Below are positions 1 to 6,425 of a stretch of DNA of 64,000 nt, piece by piece. Location: positions 1 to 64,000 of the forward strand of contig NZ_JAIKXF010000023.1 in assembly GCF_024684275.1 (NCBI RefSeq), given 5' to 3'. Each line of letters starts with the position of its first letter. Within the stretch, counting starts at the first letter, position 1. The translations under genes and the position numbers were made by a program. The notes beneath the pieces were generated by a model, which saw nothing but the letters and a program-made list of their open reading frames with translations, searched no databases and was not told where the DNA came from. This DNA comes from Ruminococcus sp. Its GTDB lineage: Bacteria; Bacillota_A; Clostridia; Oscillospirales; Ruminococcaceae.

Positions 1-168
1 TCCCTCGGTGGACAGAAGCTGACTTAAGCAGCTACCAGTTCGCTATTTCTAGAAACTGTAATGTTATTTCTTGCGTTTATATTTAAACGTGGCGCAGGTT
101 ATGGAGATCACGCCATTCTCCGCTCGCTTATCACACTTCAAAACCCCCGTCGAAACCTTTACGCCCCC
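1..168 (-). ncRNA. ssrA: tmRNA (ssrA), 5' part; 3' part lies beyond the window start
   Basis: Transfer-messenger RNA rescues stalled ribosomes with SmpB and tags the nascent chain for proteolysis. On the minus strand the RNA begins GGGGGCGTAAAGGTTTCGAC at 168, the typical tmRNA 5' end (tRNA-like acceptor/D-arm part). The ATAAAC box just before the resume codon is the arrangement I know from clostridial tmRNAs. The tag reading frame runs from GCA at 74 to TAA at 24-26 and reads ARNNITVSRNSELVAA by my translation. The window starts inside the RNA, so the pseudoknots 3' of the tag and the CCA end are not visible. smpB lies 1.2 kb upstream on the same strand, which supports the call. A leader of about 40 nt between promoter and mature 5' end would be removed by RNase P (family knowledge). 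Confidence 0.9.
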
Positions 169-215
169 ATAATTAATGAGGGTACAGGTTGGGGAGCCGT
201 AGTGCTCCGAATAAT

Positions 216-257
216 ATTATACACTGTTTGCAGCATTTTGTCAACTGCAAACAGTGT
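216..257 (-). promoter_or_regulatory. ssrA promoter with overlapping dyad operator
   Basis: On the minus strand TTGACA (239-244) and TATAAT (216-221) are separated by exactly 17 bp, a perfect sigma-A promoter. A perfect 13-bp inverted repeat flanks the -35: ACACTGTTTGCAG (245-257, minus-strand reading) and CTGCAAACAGTGT (221-233), centre spacing 11 bp. The downstream arm fills the spacer up to the -10. Nearly the same arrangement is seen at smpB. Confidence 0.85.
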
Positions 258-266
258 AATTAATTG

Positions 267-1388
267 TCATATAAGGATAATTTCCTGTTTGTCAGCGTCA
301 ACATGAGCCATAGCTCCATATGGGAGTATCGCTCTCGGAGCTCCGTGACCGAAATTTACATTATAGAGTATGGGCAGCTCAGTGTTGCTGACTGCCTTGC
401 GCCAGACGTCTTTGTATTCCTCATAGTATTTTTCATTCATAGGCTTGCCGACGATAATGCCGCTGATATTTGCGAAAACTCCCTTGTTTTTCAGTGCAGT
501 GAGGTATTCGCACAGCAATTCGGGAGTGGGCATGACCTCGCTTGTTTCGGCGAAGAGTATCTTTCCCCGCCATTCATCGGCAGTGGGGAAAATGTTATAT
601 TTCTGTGTTATCTCGGCTTGCTTTGCGAAGTCCTCTTTGAGCTGTGGACAGCTTTTAAATTCAGCTTCAAGTAAACTGCTGTAATGTTCAATACTGCCTG
701 CCATGAGCATATCGCCCATGCTGTCGATACAGCCGCCGAGGAGCTCGCCCTCGAAGATCGGAGCGCCCTGCAATAGCTCATAGCCGTGCTCTTCTTTATG
801 AGAAACGGGCATAGTTCCCACAGCAGACGCTGAGAAGTCTTTTCTCTCCTCATACCATACATCTGATGGAGTTATGATCCTGCCGTGATATGGCTTGAAG
901 CAGCTCTCGAACTGCGCTTTTGAGTAGGGGAGCATATCTCCCGAGAGCTCCGCTAAGTCGCACATGAAAGCCTGACCGTAGAAGGTCTGGAGCCCAAGTC
1001 TGTGGAACATGAAGTGATTATTTGTAGTATCCGAAAAACCCAGAAAGAACTTAGGGTGCTGACGGACAGCGTTTATGAACTCCTCGTTCTCCATGAGATA
1101 GGGGAAGGTGCGGAAAGTTTCGATACCGCCGATAGCGGTTATTATACCCTTTACTGAGTCGTCGAGAAAGGCGGCTTTCAGGTCTGCGGCGCGAGCCTCG
1201 GGGTGACAAAGGATATAGTCCCTGCCCATGAGGGCGTGTTCGGTGAAAACGGGGTCGAGACCGAATTTACGGAGCATTTTTAAGCCCAGCTCTTTCTCGT
1301 GAGCGCAGTATGGCTCGCCGATAATTCCGCTTGAAAGACTTATTACAGCGACCTTATCGCCCTTTTTCAATGGCTGTGGGTATATCAT
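267..1388 (-). CDS. LD-carboxypeptidase / MccF-type S66 peptidase
   Basis: 373-residue serine peptidase of family S66, the family of cytoplasmic LD-carboxypeptidase (murein tetrapeptide recycling) and of MccF, which hydrolyses microcin C-type peptide nucleotides. The N-terminal half has the family opening (LKKGDKVAVISLS) and the nucleophile elbow GFSDTT. The C-terminal half has a Glu in the FAETSE segment and a His in NFGHG, matching the Ser-Glu-His triad. There is no signal peptide, so it is cytoplasmic. The start follows a GAGAGGA site and lies 15 nt after smpB, so the two are probably cotranscribed. The sequence does not separate a cell-wall recycling role from an MccF-like immunity role. 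Confidence 0.85.
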   Translation of the reverse strand: MIYPQPLKKGDKVAVISLSSGIIGEPYCAHEKELGLKMLRKFGLDPVFTEHALMGRDYILCHPEARAADLKAAFLDDSVKGIITAIGGIETFRTFPYLMENEEFINAVRQHPKFFLGFSDTTNNHFMFHRLGLQTFYGQAFMCDLAELSGDMLPYSKAQFESCFKPYHGRIITPSDVWYEERKDFSASAVGTMPVSHKEEHGYELLQGAPIFEGELLGGCIDSMGDMLMAGSIEHYSSLLEAEFKSCPQLKEDFAKQAEITQKYNIFPTADEWRGKILFAETSEVMPTPELLCEYLTALKNKGVFANISGIIVGKPMNEKYYEEYKDVWRKAVSNTELPILYNVNFGHGAPRAILPYGAMAHVDADKQEIILI

Positions 1389-1403
1389 TGTGAAGTCCTC
1401 TCG

Positions 1404-1868
1404 TTACTGATTGCGTGATTTGAGATTGCGGTCTATTTCACGGTTAGCGTCGCGCTTTGCGATGTCTGCGCGCTTATCGTAGAGCTTTTTGCCCTTGCAG
1501 AGACCTACCTGCATTTTTACACGGGAATCCTTGAAGTAAAGGCTCAGTGGAATTAGGGAAAGTCCCTCCTGTTTGAGAGTTCCGTAGAGCTTATTTATTT
1601 CGCGCTTATGCATGAGGAGTTTTCTTACTCTCAGCGGATCGCGGTTAAAGATATTACCTTTTTCGTAGGGTGAGATATGCATACCGCGGACGAAGATCTC
1701 GCCATTATCTATAGAGCACCATGAGTCTTTAAGGTTCACACCGCCCTGACGGATAGATTTTACCTCGGTGCCCACAAGCTCGATGCCTGCTTCGTAGGCT
1801 TCGAGAACGAAATAATCATGTCTTGCCTTGCGGTTTTCGGCAATAGTTTTAGTACCTTTTGAGCGCAT
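1404..1868 (-). CDS. smpB: SsrA-binding protein SmpB
   Basis: 154 residues, normal length for SmpB, the tmRNA-binding partner that delivers ssrA RNA to stalled ribosomes. Family landmarks are the N-terminal [12 protein letters not shown] segment, the [15 protein letters not shown] strand, the [13 protein letters not shown] region and a basic C-terminal tail ([17 protein letters not shown]), which inserts into the mRNA channel. It has its own strong promoter and is followed 15 nt later by the S66 peptidase. Its target RNA gene is the next feature after that on the same strand. The identification is firm. Confidence 0.97.
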   Translation of the reverse strand: MRSKGTKTIAENRKARHDYFVLEAYEAGIELVGTEVKSIRQGGVNLKDSWCSIDNGEIFVRGMHISPYEKGNIFNRDPLRVRKLLMHKREINKLYGTLKQEGLSLIPLSLYFKDSRVKMQVGLCKGKKLYDKRADIAKRDANREIDRNLKSRNQ

Positions 1869-1893
1869 TTTATCATCTCCTGTTCATGTAAAA

Positions 1894-1935
1894 ATTATAC
1901 ACTATCGCAGAAAAAAAGTCAACTGAAAACAGTGT
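1894..1935 (-). promoter_or_regulatory. smpB promoter with operator matching that of ssrA
   Basis: Minus-strand TTGACT (1917-1922), 17-bp spacer and TATAAT (1894-1899). The 17 bp at 1919-1935 match 241-257 of the ssrA promoter at 16 of 17 positions in the same place relative to the -35. A degenerate inverted arm, ACACTATCGCAG on the plus strand at 1899-1910, sits in the spacer at the position of the perfect arm in ssrA. Confidence 0.8.
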
Positions 1936-1958
1936 CAAAGTAAGCTGATGTACAAAGA

Positions 1959-1984
1959 AACAGCCCGAGAATACTCAGGCTGTT
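1959..1984 (-). terminator. Hairpin after nadE, probable weak terminator
   Basis: AACAGCC and GGCTGTT form a 7-bp stem extended by GAG/CTC past one mismatch, with an AATA loop. On the minus strand it is followed by a broken T-run (TTTCTTTG), so it could end the thrH-nadE transcript. Confidence 0.5.
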
Positions 1985-1989
1985 GATTC

Positions 1990-2063
1990 GGGATGTCGAG
2001 GACGCCGTCCCCTACAAATGCTTTCAGATAGTCAACTGTAGGGGCTGGCGTCCCCGACAGCCC
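1990..2063. repeat. Imperfect 27-bp inverted repeat, GC-rich, intergenic
   Basis: Arms 1990-2016 and 2037-2063 match as reverse complements at 23 of 27 positions and enclose a 20-bp AT-rich loop. Both arms carry the core GACGCC and the end CCCCTACA. There is no T-run, so it is not a standard terminator. It resembles a small non-autonomous mobile (MITE- or REP-like) repeat, but no second copy is in the window. Confidence 0.6.
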
Positions 2064-2090
2064 ATTGATATTGAAAATAGCGTTAAGCTG

Positions 2091-2840
2091 TTATTTGTTC
2101 TGCTCATACTTTGGCATAAGCTGTAATTTATGAAGATTTGCTCTGTGCATACGGTCTATCTTTTCCTTTATCTCGGGAACAGAGCTGAGGTCATCAAGAC
2201 CGCGGATATATCTGTCAAGCATAGCGTATGTAAAGCCTAAATTCTCCTCGTCGGTCTTACCGCAGAGACCGTCGATAGGCGTTTTGTGGACGAGCTCATT
2301 TGGAAGTCCGAGATATTCGCCCACCTGTAATACTTCGGTGACAGTCAGGTCTGAAAGGGGAGAGAAATCTCCTGCCGCATCGCCGAATTTAGTGGAATAG
2401 CCCACCCAGTCCTCTGAGAGGTTGCAGGTATTTACAACTCTGCCGTTATGGCTTGCTGCAACTGCATAGAGGGTAGTCATTCTTATACGGGCCGGAGTGT
2501 TTACTACAGCCTGATTTGAGGGTTCAAGGTGCTTTTTAAGTTCATTCATGAATGTTGAGACTGTGTCGCCGATATTGATAGTGTAGCTTTTAATACCGAG
2601 AGTATCCACCAGCAGACGGCTGTAGGCAATATCAGCCTGTTCGCCCTGCGGCATGAGAACTCCTATAACTCTGTCCTTTCCAAGTGCCTTTGCGCATACT
2701 GCGGCAGCTACTGAGCTGTCTTTGCCGCCGGATATTCCGATAACGGCGTTTGTCTGCGGAGTTGCGGTCCTTTCAAATAGGTCGCGCACCCACTCCACTA
2801 CTTCCTTAGTGACCTGTTCAGCGTTGAAACTATAGCTCAT
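2091..2840 (-). CDS. nadE: NAD+ synthetase, ammonia-dependent type
   Basis: 249 residues. It amidates deamido-NAD (nicotinate adenine dinucleotide) to NAD+ using ATP. The PP-loop motif SGGKDSS lies at residues 37-43 and adenylates the substrate. Downstream segments NLSEDWVGYSTKFGD and the C-terminal KTPIDGLCGKTDEENLGF are typical. There is no N-terminal nitrilase-type glutaminase domain, so ammonia is the likely nitrogen donor. The gene starts 16 nt after the nicotinamidase-like gene with an AGGAGCG site, so the pair forms an NAD salvage unit. nadD is fused to another domain elsewhere in the window (36.1 kb). Confidence 0.95.
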   Translation of the reverse strand: MSYSFNAEQVTKEVVEWVRDLFERTATPQTNAVIGISGGKDSSVAAAVCAKALGKDRVIGVLMPQGEQADIAYSRLLVDTLGIKSYTINIGDTVSTFMNELKKHLEPSNQAVVNTPARIRMTTLYAVAASHNGRVVNTCNLSEDWVGYSTKFGDAAGDFSPLSDLTVTEVLQVGEYLGLPNELVHKTPIDGLCGKTDEENLGFTYAMLDRYIRGLDDLSSVPEIKEKIDRMHRANLHKLQLMPKYEQNK

Positions 2841-2856
2841 ATTTATACGCTCCTAT

Positions 2857-3384
2857 CTATTCAACTATCATCTGAACGACCTTCATTGCGTTCAGAGCAT
2901 TTTCGTGGCTTTCGGGAGAAACTCCTGCACAGCAGTCCGAAATTACCCTAACGGGTATTTCGGGATATGCAGCCTTGATTATCATAGCGTTTGAAATTAC
3001 GCATATATCGGTGCAGACGCCGATGAACAGGAACTCCTCTATATCCTTGCCGTCGCCGATTATTTCGGGTAGCTTCACAGCACCGAAGGTAGGCTTTTCC
3101 ACGATAGTGCAGTCTTTGCCGAGAGCCTTTTCCACCTCGGGAACAAGCTTCCAGCCCTCAGAGCCGCGGATGCAGTGCGGAACGGGAAGATTTTTTCCCT
3201 CCTGAGTATCCATATAGTTTTCTGTATGAGTATCAAGAGTAGCGATTATCCTTCCGTCCTTTTCAGAACTGCGGAAGTCGTTTATCTTCTTAACGACATT
3301 TGCCGTAACAGCGGCAGTCTGTGGATTGCCCAGAACTCCTGTAGTGAAGTCATTCTGCATATCAATAACGATGAGCACCTTCAT
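2857..3384 (-). CDS. Nicotinamidase-like cysteine hydrolase (isochorismatase fold)
   Basis: 175 residues of the isochorismatase-like hydrolase family. The predicted triad is D8 (IVIDMQNDF), K97 (VEKPTF) and C128 (TDICV). D51 and H53 (DTHTENY) and H70 (PHC) fit the metal site of nicotinamidases. PncA converts nicotinamide to nicotinate. Cotranscription with nadE makes this function likely, although members with other amide substrates cannot be excluded. An AAAGGAGG site precedes the ATG. It is shorter than many PncA proteins (about 180-210 residues). Confidence 0.8.
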   Translation of the reverse strand: MKVLIVIDMQNDFTTGVLGNPQTAAVTANVVKKINDFRSSEKDGRIIATLDTHTENYMDTQEGKNLPVPHCIRGSEGWKLVPEVEKALGKDCTIVEKPTFGAVKLPEIIGDGKDIEEFLFIGVCTDICVISNAMIIKAAYPEIPVRVISDCCAGVSPESHENALNAMKVVQMIVE

Positions 3385-3426
3385 GTGTCAAGCCTCCTTT
3401 GGGGTATTGTTTATTGTTTTATGACC

Positions 3427-4029
3427 TCAGATCATAGCTTTTTTGATAGCTGCAAGAAGCTCGTCATAGGTTTCGAAAGCAGGGAGCTCAGGGTGATCCT
3501 TCTTGATCTGTTCAGTGCTTCTGAACAGGAAGCCTGCCTTACTTGCCTCGATCATGCCGAGATCATTGTAGCTGTCGCCGCTGGCGATAGTATCATAGCC
3601 GATTGACTGGAGAGCCTTTACTGTAGTGAGCTTTGACTTCTCACAGCGCATCTTGAAGCCTGTGATCTCGCCGTTGTCGGCAACCTCCAGTGAGTTGCAG
3701 AAAATGGTAGGGTATCCGAGTTTTTTCATAAGTGGTGCTGCAAACTGTGTGAATGTATCGCTGATGATGATTACCTGACCAAGCTCGCGGAGAGCGTCGA
3801 GGAACTCTTTAGCGCCTTCCATAGGTTCGATCTTAGCGATAGTGTCCTGTATTTCCTTGAGGCCGAGACCATGCTCCTTGAGAACTCCGAGACGCCAGTT
3901 CATGAGCTTGTCATAGTCAGGCTCGTCACGGGTAGTCTTTTTGAGCTCAGGGATACCGCTTGCTTCAGCGAAAGCGATCCATATCTCAGGTACGAGAACT
4001 CCTTCAAGGTCGAGACAGGTTATATACAT
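3427..4029 (-). CDS. thrH: ThrH-type phosphoserine phosphatase / phosphoserine:homoserine phosphotransferase
   Basis: HAD-superfamily protein of 200 residues matching ThrH. Its opening CLDLEGVLVPEIW has the ThrH-specific DLE in place of the usual DxD (D7 and E9). Later motifs are the Ser of VIIISDT, a Lys near CEKSK and the GDSYND metal loop. Known ThrH enzymes dephosphorylate phosphoserine and can pass the phosphate to homoserine, linking serine and threonine synthesis. I chose the ATG at 4029 because a TTGGAGGAA site lies 8 nt before it; an upstream in-frame TTG would overlap that site. It is first in the unit with the nicotinamidase and nadE. Confidence 0.88.
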   Translation of the reverse strand: MYITCLDLEGVLVPEIWIAFAEASGIPELKKTTRDEPDYDKLMNWRLGVLKEHGLGLKEIQDTIAKIEPMEGAKEFLDALRELGQVIIISDTFTQFAAPLMKKLGYPTIFCNSLEVADNGEITGFKMRCEKSKLTTVKALQSIGYDTIASGDSYNDLGMIEASKAGFLFRSTEQIKKDHPELPAFETYDELLAAIKKAMI

Positions 4030-4061
4030 AATTAATTCCTCCAATAAATAAATATACTATC

Positions 4062-4090
4062 ATTATACTACTTTTTCTCTTGTTTGTAAA
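4062..4090 (-). promoter_or_regulatory. Promoter of the thrH-nadE unit
   Basis: Minus-strand TTTACA (4085-4090), 17-bp spacer and TATAAT (4062-4067), about 30 bp before the thrH start. Confidence 0.75.
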
Positions 4091-4105
4091 GTACTGTGTT
4101 ATGAC

Positions 4106-4138
4106 AAATAAAAAGCCGCGGCTTATAGCTGCGGCTTT
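4106..4138 (-). terminator. Rho-independent terminator of the small exporter gene
   Basis: AAAGCCGC pairs with GCGGCTTT (8 bp, 4112-4138), followed on the minus strand by TTTTTATTT. It lies 13 bp after the stop of the minus-strand gene ending at 4151. Confidence 0.85.
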
Positions 4139-4150
4139 AAGAGAAATATC

Positions 4151-4624
4151 TTATTTTAATGCGGTAAACGCTGCAACTCCGCAAAGAGTAGCAACAGTTA
4201 TGATAACAGCGGCAAGAACAACACCGCAGGCAACTGCGACAACACTCTTTTTGAAGTCAATTTCGAGAAAGCTTGCTGCAAGAGTGCCTGTCCATGCACC
4301 AGTACCGGGGAGCGGAATGCCAACAAAGAGGAGAAGTGCCCAGAACATACCCTTTCCTGCCTTTGCCTTGAGCTTTTCACCGCCGCTGTGTCCCTTTTTA
4401 AGGCACCATGTAAAGAACTTGCCGATAACGGGCTTGTCAGCGCCCCATTCAAGGACCTTTCTTGCAAAGAGATAAATAAACGGTACAGGTATCATATTTC
4501 CGATCATACAGATGATAACAGCGTGATACCATTCTACTCCCATTTTCACGCCAAGAGGGATACCGCCTCTCAGCTCCAGAATAGGCACCATTGATAACAG
4601 AAACGTAAAAATATATTTTTTCAT
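4151..4624 (-). CDS. Small multidrug export family membrane protein (Sm_multidrug_ex)
   Basis: 157-residue membrane protein of the COG2426 / Sm_multidrug_ex family. It has about four hydrophobic segments, an early conserved LELRGGIPLG motif, and the GIPLPGTGAWTGTLAA motif in the second half. The family name comes from weak drug-export links; the real substrate is unknown. I moved the start to the ATG at 4624, preceded by AAGAGAG; the ATG 18 nt upstream has no ribosome binding site. It is monocistronic, with its own promoter and terminator, and divergent from the transpeptidase gene at 4797. Confidence 0.8.
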   Translation of the reverse strand: MKKYIFTFLLSMVPILELRGGIPLGVKMGVEWYHAVIICMIGNMIPVPFIYLFARKVLEWGADKPVIGKFFTWCLKKGHSGGEKLKAKAGKGMFWALLLFVGIPLPGTGAWTGTLAASFLEIDFKKSVVAVACGVVLAAVIITVATLCGVAAFTALK

Positions 4625-4660
4625 ATCATAACTCTCTTTCATAAAAAATCACAACAACTT

Positions 4661-4689
4661 ATTATCTCATATTATTCGGAAATAGTCAA
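4661..4689 (-). promoter_or_regulatory. Promoter of the small exporter gene
   Basis: Minus-strand TTGACT (4684-4689), 17-bp spacer and GATAAT (4661-4666). Confidence 0.7.
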
Positions 4690-4726
4690 GCTTTTTCTGG
4701 AATTTTTTATTTTTTTCTGCGGACAG

Positions 4727-4755
4727 TTGACGAAATCCCACCTATAGTATATAAT
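4727..4755 (+). promoter_or_regulatory. Promoter of the first transpeptidase gene
   Basis: TTGACG (4727-4732), 17-bp spacer and TATAAT (4750-4755). The bases before the -35 (ACAG) resemble the ssrA/smpB context, but the rest of that dyad is absent. Confidence 0.8.
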
Positions 4756-4796
4756 GTTATTGTTTGAAAATTTATGTTAACAAAGGACAGTGTTAT

Positions 4797-6254
4797 ATGA
4801 AAATTAGAAAAATAACGGCTCTTGCCGCTTCATTTGCAATGCTTGCAGGAGCTGCTTCCTGCTCGTCAAAATCAGTGGGAAAGATAGAGGGTGCAGACGG
4901 TCCTGCCGAAGCCGCCGTGACGACCAACGAGGCGACGACTGTTCCGCAGGCAGCGACTACATCTGCCGCAGAAAAGACGACTGAACCCCAGAGCGCTGGC
5001 GCAAAGGGCAATATCTACGACGCAAATGGAAATCTCCTCGTTTCAACTGCCGAGGACGGCAAACGCAGAGCTTTTGCGGATAAATACGCTGTATCCTTTG
5101 CAAATATACTTACAACCATGTCCGAGGGCTATGATACTGCCTTTGAGGATATACTCACAAAGACCGCACCAAACGGTTCTCCGCAGGCTGTCAAGCTCAC
5201 TCTCGACGGAGATGTTCAGAACGAGATATACAGCTATATGGAAAATAACAATATTGTCGGCGCAGCAGTAGTTCTGCGCACAGACGGCTCGATCATGGCG
5301 CAGGTAAGCTATCCCTCATATGATCCCAATGCGGTTGCAGATCAGAAATATGATGAAAACCTTGCGTGGGGCGATGTGGGAAACAAGGCTTTCAGCAACT
5401 ATGAACCCGGCTCATGCTTCAAGATAATGTCAGAGGTCATTGCCGATAAGCATGGCGTATACTCCGTTCACGATGACGGAACATGGGACTTCGGCAACGA
5501 CCACCCCATTGTGAACTGGGATCACGAGACCAACAAGGCAAGCTATCCTATGGAGCGCTCTCTCAGCTCGGCATTTATCAATTCAAGCAATATCTTCTTT
5601 GCAAAGGCTTTTGACAATATCGGCGAGGACGCTGTTTTAAGTGATCTGAAGACCATTTTTCACTTTGGTGCTGATGATTCCGACGATATAAAGTGCGATT
5701 TCGGAGTTTTAAGCAACAATATTGAAATAGAGGACGTGGACGATCTCCGCAGAAGCGCATTCGGTCAGTCAAAGGTGCTGACCTGTCCCATATTCCTGTC
5801 CGCTCTGGGCAGAGAGGCTGTATTCGGCGATATGGTAACTCCATTCGTACTGAAGGATATAGTTGACAATTCCGATCCCAATACCAAGATAGGCGAGGGC
5901 TCGAGGGCTTACGACGTTATCGCTTCGATCCCGCCTGAGTGCCGTGATAATCTGCTCAATGTCATGAGTGGTGTGGGCTCTGACATCGGAGTTTACGTGG
6001 CAGGGAACTACAGCTTCTATGCAAAGACAGGCACAGCTGAGGGCTGGCGCGGCGATTATCTCTATATCACGGGCTGTGCCAAAAACAACAGTGACAGCGG
6101 CGCTCAGAGCTATGAAAGCTATGACAATTACGGTGAAACAGGCTCATATGTAGTTGTTATGGAGATACAGAATCCTGCGGAGCACGGCTTTGAGTTTGCT
6201 TCACAATCAGCAGGTCTGTATAATGGCATAATCAATATCGTTGCAGGAAAATAA
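4797..6254 (+). CDS. Class B-like penicillin-binding transpeptidase, predicted lipoprotein
   Basis: 485 residues. The transpeptidase catalytic set is complete: S206-x-x-K209 (PGSCFKI), S263-S-N265 and K410-T-G. This fits DD-transpeptidases that cross-link peptidoglycan outside the membrane. A typical PBP2/FtsI-type GNIYDANGNLL motif lies near residue 71, but no PBP dimerisation domain of normal size precedes the catalytic domain. The N-terminus is a signal peptide with Cys22 in AASC followed by an Ala/Thr-rich spacer, so membrane attachment is probably by lipid. I chose the ATG at 4797 (AAAGGA site); an upstream TTG has no site. It has its own promoter and terminator. A close paralogue follows at 6426. 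Confidence 0.85.
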   Translation: MKIRKITALAASFAMLAGAASCSSKSVGKIEGADGPAEAAVTTNEATTVPQAATTSAAEKTTEPQSAGAKGNIYDANGNLLVSTAEDGKRRAFADKYAVSFANILTTMSEGYDTAFEDILTKTAPNGSPQAVKLTLDGDVQNEIYSYMENNNIVGAAVVLRTDGSIMAQVSYPSYDPNAVADQKYDENLAWGDVGNKAFSNYEPGSCFKIMSEVIADKHGVYSVHDDGTWDFGNDHPIVNWDHETNKASYPMERSLSSAFINSSNIFFAKAFDNIGEDAVLSDLKTIFHFGADDSDDIKCDFGVLSNNIEIEDVDDLRRSAFGQSKVLTCPIFLSALGREAVFGDMVTPFVLKDIVDNSDPNTKIGEGSRAYDVIASIPPECRDNLLNVMSGVGSDIGVYVAGNYSFYAKTGTAEGWRGDYLYITGCAKNNSDSGAQSYESYDNYGETGSYVVVMEIQNPAEHGFEFASQSAGLYNGIINIVAGK

Positions 6255-6264
6255 TTGTCGAATG

Positions 6265-6295
6265 ATCCCTTTTGCAGCCGCGAAAGGGATTTTTT
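6265..6295 (+). terminator. Rho-independent terminator
   Basis: ATCCCTTT and AAAGGGAT form an 8-bp stem with a 10-nt loop, followed by a T-run. It closes the first transpeptidase gene. Confidence 0.9.
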
Positions 6296-6327
6296 CATCA
6301 TTATTTTTTATTATTTTTTAAAACGTA

Positions 6328-6356
6328 TTGACGAATTAAGGAAATAAATGTATAAT
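6328..6356 (+). promoter_or_regulatory. Promoter of the second transpeptidase gene
   Basis: TTGACG (6328-6333), 17-bp spacer and TATAAT (6351-6356). The paralogue is therefore transcribed separately. Confidence 0.8.
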
Positions 6357-6425
6357 AATAGTAAACTTTCCGCGCTGCGGTCTGCGGCGCTAAGCACATA
6401 TAACTTTTTAGGACGGTAATCAGTA

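Noticed and set aside
61..306. Plus-strand frame of 81 codons at the window start
   Set aside because: It overlaps the tmRNA on the other strand and its promoter; no ribosome binding site.
4727..4755. Third copy of the ssrA/smpB operator at the transpeptidase promoter
   Set aside because: Only the short ACAGTTGAC part matches; the rest of the dyad is missing.
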